Source of the DNA: Maribacter luteus
GTDB taxonomy: Bacteria > Bacteroidota > Bacteroidia > Flavobacteriales > Flavobacteriaceae
Length of the DNA: 64,000 nt
Direction of reading: 5' to 3'
Assembly (NCBI RefSeq): GCF_009674825.1
Contig: NZ_WKJH01000018.1
Span: 62,001-126,000, forward strand
The position numbers were made by a program, and so were the translations under genes. Of this stretch, positions 18,881-30,100 are shown one piece after another. The number at the start of each line of letters is the position of its first letter. Position 1 is the first letter of the stretch. Below the pieces are notes generated by a model. That model had not been told where the DNA came from. It searched no databases and saw only the letters and a program-made list of their open reading frames with translations.

Positions 18881-21637
18881 TTATAGTTTATCTATCGGGT
18901 ATATGAACGAATACGTGCCCGAACCTAGTTCAACTTGAACACCTTTATCTGTTTGCTTAATCGTAAACTTTATGTTTCCCTTGGGCTTATTGCCGTTGGG
19001 TAAAACATGTTCAATAGTAGCTTTCGGTAGCGTAATTGTTGCGGTAGTGTTCGCGGGTATGATTACTTCATAATGGAATTTTCCTTCCTTAATTTCCCAA
19101 TCGGATTTTATCTTTCCATAAAGGGAGAAGAATTCAGCCTTTGCAGAAGTTAATCCACCTCCGGGATGTGGGTCAAATAATATATGCTTGTACCCAGGGT
19201 TTTCCGGATCTATCCTTAATCCGCCTACGTGTGTATAGAGCCATTCTCCAATTGCACCATATGAATAGTGATTAAAACTGTTCATGCCTTCAATAATGGT
19301 TCCATCTGGTTTTTGTGTGTCCCAACGTTCCCAAATGGTCGTGGCTCCCATGGTTATTGGGTAAAGCCAAGAAGGAAACTCCTTTCGGTTCAATAACATA
19401 AAGGCCAAGTCGTCTCGACCTATTTTTGAAAGCGTGCTGCAGAGTAGGGGGGTACCCAAAAATCCGGTAGTTAAATGTCCGAATTTTTTTACGTCTTGGG
19501 CGAAATACCCGGCAGACTTATCAATTAAGTTCTCGGGAATCAAATCAAATGAAAGTGCTAACGCATAGGCCGTTTGCGTATGGGAGACCAAACGGCCGTT
19601 TGGTGTAATATATTCTTGAATAAAGGCTTCCCTAATATTTTCTGCTAGCCTCCCATAGGTAACCATATCTTCATTCTCACCTATTATAGAAGCTATTTTA
19701 CTTAATAAGGTGGTGGAGTAATAGGCATAAGCCGTGGCGATCAAATCCTTCTCAGTAACCGATCCATTGTAATCGGGCTTATCTGCATTGTAAGCGAGCC
19801 AATCGCCCCAATGCCAATGTTTATAGTCGATCCATAGATAATCTTCTCCGGCACTTTTGGCCATAAAATCTACCCATTTTTTCATGCTGCTATACTGTTC
19901 TTCCAAAATACGTTTATCACCGTAAGATTGGTATACCGTCCAAGGAATGATTACTGCTGCATCTGCCCAACCTGTTGCACCACCTTTCGCAGCTGCACCT
20001 TTACTTGCGCTAAGTATATCTGGCACTACATTGGTAACCACCCCATCTTTATGTTGATCTAGGGCCAAATCTTTTAGCCACTTTGTATAAAATGCGGCTA
20101 CGTCGAAATTATAAGCAGCCGTCATACTGAAAACCTGGGCGTCACCTGTCCAACCTGCTCTTTCATCCCGTTGAGGGCAATCTGTAGGAATATCCAAAAA
20201 ATTATCTTTTTGTCCCCATTGGATATTACTCTGTAATTGATTGATCATTGGGTCGGAAGTTGTAAAACTTCCGGTAGGAGTGATTTCGGAATGAATGACC
20301 ACACCCGTTATATCATCTAGGTTTAAGGTACCAGGATAGTCGATTACTTGAATATAACGAAATCCGTGAAAGGTAAAATGAGGTTCAAATATTTCTTCGC
20401 CTTCACCTTTTAATGTGTAAATATCTGTCGCTTCGGCAGCTCTTAAGTTGGTTGTATAAAAATTGCCGTTTTTATCAAGGACTTCGGCAAATTTCAAGGT
20501 GACTTTGTGCCCTTTTGGACCTCTTACTTTCATACGCGCCCAACCGACTATATTTTGACCTAGGTCCAAAACGGTTTCTCCTTTGGGAGTAGAAATCAGT
20601 TTTTTGGGTTTAATTTCTTGAATGGCTTTTACTGGCGGACCTTGTGGTGCAACCAGAATATCTTTTGGATGGTCTAGGACTTCGACCTTATCCCAATTAT
20701 TATCATTGAACCCAATATTAGCCCAACCATCTAGCTCTAATCGAGCATCATATTTTTCACCGTTGTACATGTCTGACTCTAAGATGGGACCGTATGAAGC
20801 CTTCCAATCGCCGTTGCTAACGACAGTCTCGGTTGTGCCATCATTGTAAATTATGTTCAATTGAATAAATAGAGCAAGTTGTTTTCCATAAAAGGCATAG
20901 TCACCTTGCCATCCTATATTGCCACGATACCAACCATCACCGACTATTGCTCCGATCGCGTTGTTGCTTTTCAACATATTCGTAACATCATAAGTCTGGT
21001 ACTGCAATCTCTTATCATAACTGGTATAACCTGGCGTAAAAAGATCATCACCTACTTTTTCTCCGTTCAGGTAAATTTCATAGACACCTAAGGAGGTTAC
21101 TTGAACTTTGGCTGATTTTATCGATTTTTTGGCCTGAAACTCGGTTCTAAAATATTGTGAAGGGTGTGATTTTTTCTCAGTGGTTATATCGTCCATGGCA
21201 ATGTAAGAAGCAGACCATAATGATTTATCCAAGATGCCCATTTCCCAAAATGCAGGGGAACTCCATGAAGAAACTTTGTTCTTATTGTTCCATACCCTTA
21301 CCCGCCAGTACGCCCGTTGCATTGACTTTAATACAGGTCCGTTATAAACCACATTTACCGATTGATCACTTTCTACCCGGTTCGAAGACCAAATAAGGCT
21401 TTTCCCATTTACTAGATTTTCCTTGGAGTCCGCTACGTGAATTTCGTATGCCGTTTGCATAACATTTTGGCCATCTGAACTTATTTGCCAACTCAGTCGC
21501 GGTTTTTCCACATCAATGCCAATGGGATTGGTTCTGTATTCTGTAACCAGTTTTGTTATCTGATCTTTTTTAATGGTAAATGATGTTGTCAAGAGTAGAC
21601 CAAGGATTATAAAACCAACTTTAAGTGTATTCTGCAT
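18881..21637 (-). CDS. GH78 alpha-L-rhamnosidase, secreted
   Basis: A 918-residue enzyme with an N-terminal signal peptide (about 20 residues, no clear lipobox). Domain order is the GH78 norm: fibronectin-like N domain (PRLSWQISS, AYWRVRVWNN), the Bac_rhamnosid_N beta domain (YEIYLNGEKVGDD, GDGWYRG), the second beta domain ending HGFRYIQV, then the alpha/alpha barrel with IPTDCPQRDERAGWTGDA (general acid Glu 492) and TTIWERWD (base Glu), and a C-terminal beta domain. The reaction is hydrolysis of terminal alpha-L-rhamnose. It is the last gene of the GH5-GH3-GH78 operon, 21 bp after GH3, and ends at the strong terminator at 18,824. Confidence 0.95.
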   Translation of the reverse strand: MQNTLKVGFIILGLLLTTSFTIKKDQITKLVTEYRTNPIGIDVEKPRLSWQISSDGQNVMQTAYEIHVADSKENLVNGKSLIWSSNRVESDQSVNVVYNGPVLKSMQRAYWRVRVWNNKNKVSSWSSPAFWEMGILDKSLWSASYIAMDDITTEKKSHPSQYFRTEFQAKKSIKSAKVQVTSLGVYEIYLNGEKVGDDLFTPGYTSYDKRLQYQTYDVTNMLKSNNAIGAIVGDGWYRGNIGWQGDYAFYGKQLALFIQLNIIYNDGTTETVVSNGDWKASYGPILESDMYNGEKYDARLELDGWANIGFNDNNWDKVEVLDHPKDILVAPQGPPVKAIQEIKPKKLISTPKGETVLDLGQNIVGWARMKVRGPKGHKVTLKFAEVLDKNGNFYTTNLRAAEATDIYTLKGEGEEIFEPHFTFHGFRYIQVIDYPGTLNLDDITGVVIHSEITPTGSFTTSDPMINQLQSNIQWGQKDNFLDIPTDCPQRDERAGWTGDAQVFSMTAAYNFDVAAFYTKWLKDLALDQHKDGVVTNVVPDILSASKGAAAKGGATGWADAAVIIPWTVYQSYGDKRILEEQYSSMKKWVDFMAKSAGEDYLWIDYKHWHWGDWLAYNADKPDYNGSVTEKDLIATAYAYYSTTLLSKIASIIGENEDMVTYGRLAENIREAFIQEYITPNGRLVSHTQTAYALALSFDLIPENLIDKSAGYFAQDVKKFGHLTTGFLGTPLLCSTLSKIGRDDLAFMLLNRKEFPSWLYPITMGATTIWERWDTQKPDGTIIEGMNSFNHYSYGAIGEWLYTHVGGLRIDPENPGYKHILFDPHPGGGLTSAKAEFFSLYGKIKSDWEIKEGKFHYEVIIPANTTATITLPKATIEHVLPNGNKPKGNIKFTIKQTDKGVQVELGSGTYSFIYPIDKL

Positions 21638-21658
21638 AGTGTAAATGATTTTACTTTA

Positions 21659-23827
21659 TTAAAAAACCTTAAGTGTGGTTTGTTTAAGATCTTTAGTAGC
21701 TGATGATGATCCTACGGAAATCGTAAACGTACCGGGTTCAACGACTTTTTCCATTTCCTGGTTCAGAATGGAAAGCTCATCAAAACCTAATTGAAAGGAT
21801 ACGGTTTTAGTTTCCCCTGGTTCTAGATGGATGCGTTCAAACCCCTTTAGCATTTTAAGATACCTGCCCACTGAAGCAAAATCATCCCGAACATACATCT
21901 GTACCACTTCATCACCAGCTCTGGATCCCGTATTTTTAACTTCCACGGAAACAGTAGTTGAACCGTCCTTGGCAATCGTGGCATCTGCAAGTATTGGTTC
22001 ACTGTATTTAAAAGTAGTATAACTTAGGCCGTAACCAAAGGGAAACAGGGGAGACTTATCACTATACCTGTACTGCCCTTTGCCGGTCCCTATAAAATCG
22101 GGACGTTCCAAATAAGTGACAGGTAGTTGCCCAACTGAACGGGGGAAGGAAACGGTAAGTTTACCTCCTGGATTTACATCGCCAAAAATAGCATCTGCGA
22201 TTGCGTCACCTGAACGCATTCCCAAATACCAAGTCTCAAGAATTGAAGGTACATTTTCGGCAATATAGTTAATGGTTAGTGGTCGCCCGTTGATGAGTAC
22301 AACAATTACTGGTTTTCCTGTTTTATGTATTGCTTCTACAAGTTCGTTTTGTACGCCATAAAGGTTTAAATCGGAGCGATCAGCACCTTCACCACCTGTA
22401 CTTCGGGATCCACCGACTACTAAAACAACGGCATCCGAATTTTTTGCCGCGGCAATTGCTGCCGGAAAGCCTGCTTTGGAGGTATCCAATAAATCACAAC
22501 CTTTGGCGTAATTGATTTTTACATTATTGTTCACCTTGTTTTTTATACCATCTAAAACAGATACATAATATGGCGGTAAACCGGAGTACCCGCCCAAGAG
22601 TGAGTAAGAACCTTTTTCAGGTCTTTCTTCGGTGGCATTGGGACCGATAACTGCCAAGGATTTGATTTTCGTCATATCCAACGGTAAGAGGTCGTTATCA
22701 TTTTTTAATAGGATAATTGCCTTTTTGGCCATTTCATAAGCATAATCCTGATGTTCTTTTGTACCGGCATTAACAGTTTCAGTATCAATCTCTTTAGGTT
22801 CAGTATCAAATAAGCCCAATTTATATTTTGCAGTTAAAATACGAGATGTTGCAATGTCTATGTACTTCATCAATTCAGGATCCTGTGTTATCGTATCCTT
22901 CAATACATTGGTGTGATACGATGCGAGGTCAACATTCTTTCCAATGACTAAGTCCATGTCAACACCAGCTTTTAGTCCTAAGATAGCTGACTTGGCTCTC
23001 GTTTCCGAAATAAAATGCATGGTCCCTAACCTTGCAATATCATTATTATCAGAAACTATAAAACCGTCGAAACCTAGCTCATCTCGTAAAATATCCTTTA
23101 GTAACCAAGTATTCATATGGTTTGGAACTCCATTATAATCTTGATGGCCTGGCATAACTGAACCTACCTTTGCTATCTTAACTGCAGCCTCAAAGGGTGG
23201 TAGATAAACCTCTCGCAATCGACGTTCGGACATATCACTAAAACCACCATTGATGCCGCGACGGTTTTCCGGATATCCTATAAAATGCTTAGCCGTTGCA
23301 ATAACATGATTCTCATCAAACTGCTCATCACCTGTACCTTGTAGACCCTCGATAAACGCAACACCCATTTTCGAAACCAAATAAGGATCTTCGCCATAAG
23401 ATTCTTCGACCCTACCATACCTTGGATCACCAGAAATTACGTCTAAATTAGGTGAATAACAATGGGTAACACCTAAAGTACGCGCTTCTATTGCTGTTTG
23501 TGAAGCCATTTTTTTAATTAACTCGGGTTCCCAAGTTGAGCCACAAGCAATAGCTTGAGGATAAACAGTTGTATTACCATAATAATCAAGAACAAGCCAT
23601 AATCCATGTAGGGCTTCTCCATATTTCATATACGGAATACCTAAACGATGGTTGGCAGGCGCATCTTGGGTCATTTCCGCTATTTTTTCCTCAAAGGTCA
23701 TTTGACTTACTAGATGTTCTACTTTTTTATTGATATCGCGGTCCTCTTTACTTTTATAGGTTTTGTTTTCAGTTTTGCAACCGACAATGAACATTATGTA
23801 CAATACTATGGAAATCGTTTTTTTCAT
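21659..23827 (-). CDS. GH3 beta-glycosidase lipoprotein (candidate beta-xylosidase or beta-glucosidase)
   Basis: A 722-residue lipoprotein (FIVGC, Cys 17). It has the complete GH3 layout: N-terminal barrel with YGEALHG, SPNLDV, GRVEESYGEDPYL and the nucleophile loop FDGFIVSDNNDIA (Asp 260), then the alpha/beta sandwich with VVGGSRSTGGEGADRSDL, and a C-terminal fibronectin type III-like domain (GDEVVQMYVRD). GH3 enzymes remove terminal beta-linked glucose, xylose or related sugars. In an ulvan-type PUL a beta-xylosidase would fit the xylose-rhamnose repeats, but that is inference. It lies 16 bp downstream of GH5 and 21 bp upstream of GH78. Confidence 0.93.
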   Translation of the reverse strand: MKKTISIVLYIMFIVGCKTENKTYKSKEDRDINKKVEHLVSQMTFEEKIAEMTQDAPANHRLGIPYMKYGEALHGLWLVLDYYGNTTVYPQAIACGSTWEPELIKKMASQTAIEARTLGVTHCYSPNLDVISGDPRYGRVEESYGEDPYLVSKMGVAFIEGLQGTGDEQFDENHVIATAKHFIGYPENRRGINGGFSDMSERRLREVYLPPFEAAVKIAKVGSVMPGHQDYNGVPNHMNTWLLKDILRDELGFDGFIVSDNNDIARLGTMHFISETRAKSAILGLKAGVDMDLVIGKNVDLASYHTNVLKDTITQDPELMKYIDIATSRILTAKYKLGLFDTEPKEIDTETVNAGTKEHQDYAYEMAKKAIILLKNDNDLLPLDMTKIKSLAVIGPNATEERPEKGSYSLLGGYSGLPPYYVSVLDGIKNKVNNNVKINYAKGCDLLDTSKAGFPAAIAAAKNSDAVVLVVGGSRSTGGEGADRSDLNLYGVQNELVEAIHKTGKPVIVVLINGRPLTINYIAENVPSILETWYLGMRSGDAIADAIFGDVNPGGKLTVSFPRSVGQLPVTYLERPDFIGTGKGQYRYSDKSPLFPFGYGLSYTTFKYSEPILADATIAKDGSTTVSVEVKNTGSRAGDEVVQMYVRDDFASVGRYLKMLKGFERIHLEPGETKTVSFQLGFDELSILNQEMEKVVEPGTFTISVGSSSATKDLKQTTLKVF

Positions 23828-23843
23828 TTTAATTGGCTTTTAT

Positions 23844-25250
23844 TTATTCTTTAGATGTTTCAAAATTCCTGATGCCGGGAACGATTCTTATCTTTAATCG
23901 GTTTCTACCTTCCGGCCATTTTAATATGATTAATTTTTGGCTGCTATCATCCCAAATGTAATTATGGGGGTCAACATCCTTGGGAACTTTATAAACTTCC
24001 AAATCTATATTTTTCAATGGGTTGTGGTAGAGGTAGATATCATCGTCGATTAGTACTGAAAATCCGTCGGGATAATGTCTATTGGCTCCTATGAATATCT
24101 TAGAAGCCCCTTTTTCGTTATCGGGTTTTATGTTTAGGTCCAAACTTCGCGTGGCATGGTGGTACATAAATGATTGTATGTCCCCGGCAATGGTTTGGGG
24201 ATAAGGTCTTGCGATAATATCGGTAATATATTTTCTTTCGACCGTTCCTACGGCCTTTTTGTCACTGAAAATCGCCCAAGTTGAAGGTCCTCCGGGAAGA
24301 AAATTCTGCATAGTTCTATTCCCTAAAAACCATGCCTTGATACTGCCAACTCCCATTTGATCAAATACTTCTGCAGTTCGGATATAAAGTTCCCTGTATT
24401 TGAGTTGGCCAAAATTACCTGAGATCAAGGTGTCTGTAGTGGCAAAAGTGGGAAATCCCCATTCCCCGATAAGAATAGGTGCATTGAGCATTTGTGATTC
24501 TTGGTCAAAGCGATCCATCACAGGTTTGATAAAATCAATTTTATTTTGATAGATATGTGGGGCGAATATAATATTCTCCCGGTTAATGGGCGCGGTGATT
24601 TCCGCATATTGATTATTGTCGATACCTTCTCCTTTGTTCATGAATATGGATTGTAAAAGAATCTTTTTATCGGCATTTATCTTTTGACTTTCGTCGATAA
24701 TCCTTTGGTAAAGGGGAATCAGATATTTTTTTGTGAGGCGGTCGTAAGAAATATCCATCGTTAGCTTCCTAGGTTCATTGACAATGTCATATCCCAAGAC
24801 TGATGGGTCGTCTGTGTACCTGTTCCAGATTACCTTCCAAGCTTCTATATAGGTTTGGTACTCGTTGTTCTTGTTCAACCAAAACTCTTCCCAAATAAAT
24901 TTATCTACCCCATAAACGGTCATTTTAAAAACTGTTTTCATACCGGAATTTTTGCCTAGGTTGACCAAAGTATCAAGTTTCATCAAATAATCCTGTTCTA
25001 ATCTGCCACCTGGGAAAATGCTTAACTTTCCTAGTTCCAATCGTATGACTTGTGTATTGGCTCCCATACGAACCATTCTGGTATAATCGTCAGAGTTGAA
25101 AAATATCTCACCTTTATGGTCATTGGTGTTGACCACGAAACCTCTTGGTATGATGTGGCGCCCAGCTTCATCGCGAAGGCCGTGTTTAATCTGTGTAAAT
25201 GCCATAAAGGCATTGAATAAAGATACAAAGAGAACAATTCTAAATTTCAT
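23844..25250 (-). CDS. GH5-like endo-glycosidase, secreted
   Basis: A 468-residue protein with a signal peptide (cleavage near residue 19). The barrel has the GH5 landmarks: GYDIVNEP (acid/base Glu 159), FAPHIYQN (His/Tyr before strand 7) and ILIGEWGFP (nucleophile Glu 263). The last about 120 residues form a beta-rich C-terminal domain, as in endoglycoceramidase-like GH5 members. Substrate is unknown. GH5 is not one of the usual ulvan families, so this enzyme may act on a beta-linked backbone or side chain specific to this organism's target. It is the first gene of the operon driven by promoter D. Confidence 0.85.
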   Translation of the reverse strand: MKFRIVLFVSLFNAFMAFTQIKHGLRDEAGRHIIPRGFVVNTNDHKGEIFFNSDDYTRMVRMGANTQVIRLELGKLSIFPGGRLEQDYLMKLDTLVNLGKNSGMKTVFKMTVYGVDKFIWEEFWLNKNNEYQTYIEAWKVIWNRYTDDPSVLGYDIVNEPRKLTMDISYDRLTKKYLIPLYQRIIDESQKINADKKILLQSIFMNKGEGIDNNQYAEITAPINRENIIFAPHIYQNKIDFIKPVMDRFDQESQMLNAPILIGEWGFPTFATTDTLISGNFGQLKYRELYIRTAEVFDQMGVGSIKAWFLGNRTMQNFLPGGPSTWAIFSDKKAVGTVERKYITDIIARPYPQTIAGDIQSFMYHHATRSLDLNIKPDNEKGASKIFIGANRHYPDGFSVLIDDDIYLYHNPLKNIDLEVYKVPKDVDPHNYIWDDSSQKLIILKWPEGRNRLKIRIVPGIRNFETSKE

Positions 25251-25273
25251 AATGAGTAATCAGATATGAGTAG

Positions 25274-25318
25274 GCAATATATTATTTGGTTCGCGAATAT
25301 CTATCCCGCACTGTGCTG
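25274..25318 (-). promoter_or_regulatory. PUL promoter D: CAGNA-repeat element plus -7-like box
   Basis: The minus strand reads CAGCACAGTGCGGGAT at 25318-25303 and TATATTGC at 25281-25274. The spacing of 21 bases is identical to promoters A, B and C. The box is a looser match to TAnnTTTG. The segment GGATAGATATT after the repeats resembles GGATGGATATT in promoter A. The start codon of the GH5 gene is about 24 bp downstream of the box. Confidence 0.55.
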
Positions 25319-25465
25319 ACTTTATCTATTATTAAGAACTTCAAGTGCATGGTAATGAAATCTTCTCGGTAATTTTTCTTTTTCAGATAGGGCTGATATA
25401 TTTATCGGAGTTATCGAATATGGAAAAAGAACGTAAATAAGAAATCGGAATATCTGTTATGTAAT

Positions 25466-25499
25466 AAAATGGGGCAAAAGATTTCTTTTGCCCCATTTT
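25466..25499 (-). terminator. Intrinsic terminator downstream of SusD
   Basis: A perfect 15-bp inverted repeat, AAAATGGGGCAAAAG (25466-25480) and its complement (25485-25499), around a 4-nt loop. It lies about 70 bp after the SusD stop. The arms supply T-rich ends in both directions. Confidence 0.9.
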
Positions 25500-25570
25500 C
25501 CAAACTAACTCAAACAACTCAAAATTAAATTACCCATAAGATTGTGCTTTGTGCAATATTATTTTTCATC

Positions 25571-27148
25571 TTACCTATATCCATTATTAGTAGGGTCCGA
25601 GTCCAATAAAGCAGGATTTTGTTCCAGTTCTTGCAGAGGAATGGGCAGTAAGACATGGTAGGGTTTTATATTGACATTCGGTTCCCAGAAGCGATATTCA
25701 AGATTTTGAACCACATCAAGCAATATACCCCACCTTATTAAGTCATACCTTCTATGTGCCTCTCCGGCTAGTTCCCATTTACGTTCATCGTAGATGGCTT
25801 CCCTAAACTCTTGCTGGCTCAACCCTTTAATTGCTTCAGCCTCCTCTATGGTCGCAAAGGCGCGTTCCCTAATTTCTTTGATGTACCCATAAGCAACCGT
25901 AGGGTCCCCTCCAGGGCGTTCGTTCTCACATTCGGCAGCCATCAGGTGCACATCGGCCAATCTAAACACCATTCGATTATCTGAATGGTTAAAACGAGGA
26001 GAAGTTTCCAGATCTAAATTCCAAAATTTGGCCATGTAGGGGAAATTTAAATCAAACCCCAAATAGTTATCCACAATGTTTAGCTCCCTTCTTAAATCGT
26101 TCAAAGGAAATTTTTCTGCAAAATCCTTAGATGCCACCTGTAACCCTGTTCCATTAAATGCTTGTCCGTTTGCAGAAAGTGCATCCCTCAATGCACCTCT
26201 TTCATCTGTGTTTTTGGGTTCATCCCTCAAACGTGGATTGAACATACTGGGTCTCCAGCTATTATTACCTGCAAAGGCGGCGCCAGGAAAAGCTGGGTCA
26301 AATATACCTTCAATATCTTTTGCAAAATCCAAGGACCAAATAATTTCAGCATTATACTCATTCAAGGGATCAAAAACTTCATTATAGGTTGGTAAAAGCA
26401 TATGAGGGGATTCATTAATGATTTCCAAACATTTGGCCAGACCTGCTTCCCAGCTTTCTTGTTTCATATAAATTTTTGCCTCAATGATAGCCGCGGCCCA
26501 TTTTGAAGCCCTTCCTCTTTGTGCCTCTGGATAAGAGTCTGGTAAATTGGCTTGTGCGAATTGTAGATCGGACAAAATACCGTTAATTATGGTTGCTTCA
26601 TCCGTTCTTCCTAATTGACCGACTTCTTCAAGTGTCAATACTTCGTTATAATAAGGTGCAGCTCCCCAAAGATTGGTAATATGCCAATAACATAATGCTC
26701 GTAAAAATGTAGCTTCAGCAATGATTTCTGTCCGTGCTTCTTGAAGTAAAGCTTCATTGCCGCTAACCCTATCTATAATAATATTAGTATTGAAAATAAC
26801 TCTATAAAGGTCTTTCCATGTATCCGAAACACTCATTTTTTGTACTGACACATCGGCTAATGCTTCATTCAATGAATAATTGCCAATAGGTTCTACAAAA
26901 TTTGCTGAACGATTGGGTTCAATTATATCTGCGCCGTTGTCATAAAAATGATCAAGGCCTACTTGACCGTATATCGAGTTGTTTTTCAGAATGGCATAGG
27001 TACCCTGAATAGCCTGTCTTGCATCGTTTTCCGATGCAAAAAAAGTTTCTGGTGCCACAATTGCTCTTGGTTCTTCTTCTAAAAATTTCTCGCAACTTAG
27101 AAACGAAAATAATATGAAGGTGTATATAAATATATTTTTTGTTTTCAT
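25571..27148 (-). CDS. SusD/RagB-family glycan-binding lipoprotein
   Basis: A 525-residue lipoprotein (SFLSC, Cys 19) with the classic SusD start: CEKFLEEEPRAIVAPETFFASENDARQAIQGTYA, followed by TPR-type helices (ATFLRALCYWHITNLWG, GRASKWAAAIIEAKIYM) and the C-terminal segment ELAGEAHRRYDLIRWG. Known role: cell-surface glycan capture and lid of the SusC channel. It follows susC by 17 bp. It is the only SusD in the window, so all enzymes around it presumably serve this one importer. Confidence 0.97.
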   Translation of the reverse strand: MKTKNIFIYTFILFSFLSCEKFLEEEPRAIVAPETFFASENDARQAIQGTYAILKNNSIYGQVGLDHFYDNGADIIEPNRSANFVEPIGNYSLNEALADVSVQKMSVSDTWKDLYRVIFNTNIIIDRVSGNEALLQEARTEIIAEATFLRALCYWHITNLWGAAPYYNEVLTLEEVGQLGRTDEATIINGILSDLQFAQANLPDSYPEAQRGRASKWAAAIIEAKIYMKQESWEAGLAKCLEIINESPHMLLPTYNEVFDPLNEYNAEIIWSLDFAKDIEGIFDPAFPGAAFAGNNSWRPSMFNPRLRDEPKNTDERGALRDALSANGQAFNGTGLQVASKDFAEKFPLNDLRRELNIVDNYLGFDLNFPYMAKFWNLDLETSPRFNHSDNRMVFRLADVHLMAAECENERPGGDPTVAYGYIKEIRERAFATIEEAEAIKGLSQQEFREAIYDERKWELAGEAHRRYDLIRWGILLDVVQNLEYRFWEPNVNIKPYHVLLPIPLQELEQNPALLDSDPTNNGYR

Positions 27149-27165
27149 ATCTGATTTTTTATTTT

Positions 27166-30100
27166 TTAAAAAGTTATGTTTAGACCAAGTGTAATAACAC
27201 GAGGATTGGGATATTCACCATTTAAATATCCTTGTGCTATATTACCTAATCCAGATCTGCCAAAGTTACTGGCCTCAGGCTCAATCAAACGAGTCTTCGA
27301 AAATAACAACAGATTACTTCCCGATACATATACGGTTGCATTTTTTATACCGTCTAAGCCCATTTTTTCTATTGGGAAATTATAGGCCATCCTTGCAGTT
27401 TTAAGACGAATGTGAGAGCCGTCTTCAACATATTCCGAATTACTAGGTGTGTTTGTAACCGAATCACCACCTGCCCTTGGAATGTCGGAAGTTGGGTTTT
27501 CAACTGTCCAACGGTCACGTAAATCTCCAAATTTCACCGTTTCACCACGATTAAAATAATGATTACGCATTCTTAAATTATAGACTTCATTGCCCGTGGT
27601 ACCTTGAAAATAAAATGAAAAATCAAAATTTTTGTATGAAAATGAATTTTCGAATCCAAAGATCAAATCGGGAAACGGACTACCCAAAACAACATTATCT
27701 TCTGTTGAAATAATATTATCTCCGTTCAAATCCTCAAATCTTGCTCCTCCAACTACTTGAGAGGAAAGGCCGGAAGCATCTATTTCTTCCTGACTTTTCC
27801 AGGTTCCCAGATAATTTACCCCTGTAAAAACAGGAACCGATTCACCTACGATCAATCGAGTATTACCCGAGCCAATAATGGGGTCTACTACGACATCAAT
27901 AAATTCTTGTCCACCAAGATCTAATATTTTGTTCTTGTTTGACGATAAGGTTATCGTAGAGTTCCAACTAAAATTGTCATTTGATATATTGGTGGAATTC
28001 ACCAATAATTCCCATCCTTTATTTTCAAGGGCCCCAACGTTCTGCAACTGACTGGTAAATCCGGTTTGCCTAGGAATGGTAACATCCAACAGGAGGTCAT
28101 TGGTTTCTTTTTGGTAGTAATTGAATTCTGTAAATAACCTACCGTTAAACAGTGATGCTTCCAATGCTATGTCCAATGAAGTGGTGGTTTCCCATTTTAA
28201 ATTGGGATTTGAAGGCCTACCCAATGTTAGACCGGGTACTTCAGATCCATTTAAAGTAGTGTTCGCTTCCGTTAAAACTCCAAGTGTTCTGTATGCTCCG
28301 ATGGCTTGGTTACCTGAACGTCCCCAACTAGCTCTTAATTTTAAATCCTTGAATAAGTTTTGGTCTTGCATAAATGCCTCTTCACTAATTTTCCATGCAC
28401 CTGCAATCGAAGGGTAAAACTCATATTTATTTCCTTCAGCGAAAACTGAACTACCATCTGTTCTTCCCACCAAGGTTAATAGATATTTATCCTTATAACT
28501 ATAGTTTATCCTTCCAAAAAAAGAAGCTATTTGAAATCCGCTATAACCACTGTTCACTATTGATCTGGCTGGATCGGAATTACTTAAATTGTTAAATCCG
28601 GTAGCATCACTGGTAATACCGGCGGCTTCTGCTTCGGTGGTTTCTGTAGTAACTTTTTGAAAAGAGGCTCCACCAAGTATGGTAAGGCTATGGTTTTCAT
28701 TGATATCGGTTTGATATTGTATAGTGTTTTCATTATTCCAACCAGTACTTGCCACGGTCCGTACGCTTGCAGTTCCACCATCGGTTACCCCTATGGCCAG
28801 ATTGCCAGGTAATTGACTAGAATTGAATCTATTTTGTTTTGTATTATTGAATTCTGGGCTGAAAGTCGAACGAATAGTCCAGGCTGGTGCTGGCTTGTAT
28901 TCCAAATAAACGGTTCCCAACAAGTTATTGGTGAAGGTCTCATTGGTGTTCAATTCAAAATTTGCAAGCGGGTTCGAGAATGGCGAACCGATAACATCAT
29001 TAAACCCATTATAAGTACCGTCTTCATTGTATATGGGTTGTGTACGCAATGTTCCAAAAGCGTTGCCACCAAATGAGGTAAGACCATTATCTTGTTTTAT
29101 TCTAGAATAATTGATACGGAATCCTGCTTTCAAATTATCACTAAGTTTTATATCTAAATTTGATCTGAAAATAAACTTTTCAATACCAGTGCTCTTTACA
29201 ATCCCTTCTTGATTAAAATAATTGATAGAATTGTAGTAGTTAACGTTTTCGGAAGCCCCTGAAATGGATACATCGGCATTATATATAGGAGCTGGACCTG
29301 TTACCAAATCAACCCAATCATTATCTGGATAGGTAGAGGGGTCATTAGGGAATGGTAATGCGGCAGATCTAAACTCGGCACTTTCGTTGGTAAAAGCGAT
29401 TTGTTCCGCTTGTGATAATAAATCCGGAAGTTCAGGTAACATCTGCATACTTGTATATACATTTACACTTACTTCAGGTTTTCCGGTTCCTACACCTAGG
29501 CCATTTTTAGTGGTTAATAATACAACGCCATTTGCACCTCTTGAACCATAAATGGCTATAGAAGAGGCATCTTTTAATATTTCTATGGATTTTATATCAT
29601 TTGCGTTAATGTTGTTCAGGTTGAAATTTGTTCCGACAACAATACCATCAATGACCCAAAGTGGTTCGTTACTTCCGGTAATGGAATTACCACCCCTAAC
29701 TCTAATAGCTGTTCCTGCGCCCGGCGCACCACTAACTTGTGTCACTTGGACTCCGGCTGCCCTACCCTGTAATACTTGGTCTACCCTTGAAGAAGGGACT
29801 TGGGTGATTTCTTCAGAACTTACTGATGCAACAGAACCGGTCAAGTCAGATTTCGTTGTGGTTCCATAACCGATAACAACGACTTCATCTAATTCGTTGC
29901 TTGATTGTAAGAGCACATTGATTTGTGTTTGGGTACCGACAACAACTTCTTTTGGAGCATAGCCTATATAAGAGATTACAAGAACGCTTTGGGGCTCTGC
30001 CTGAATCGTGAAATTGCCATCAAAATCTGTGCTCACGCCTGTAGTTGTTCCTTTTATAACTACGGATGCCCCTGGTAATGGGCCGTCGTCTGCGGATACG

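Larger units (their letters stand above)
25251..25570. other. Intergenic region between SusD and the GH5 operon
   Basis: This 320-bp gap holds promoter D for the GH5-GH3-GH78 operon and the terminator of susCD. Nothing else was recognised. The arrangement shows that susCD and the GH5 operon are separate transcription units although they lie in the same direction. Confidence 0.75.
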
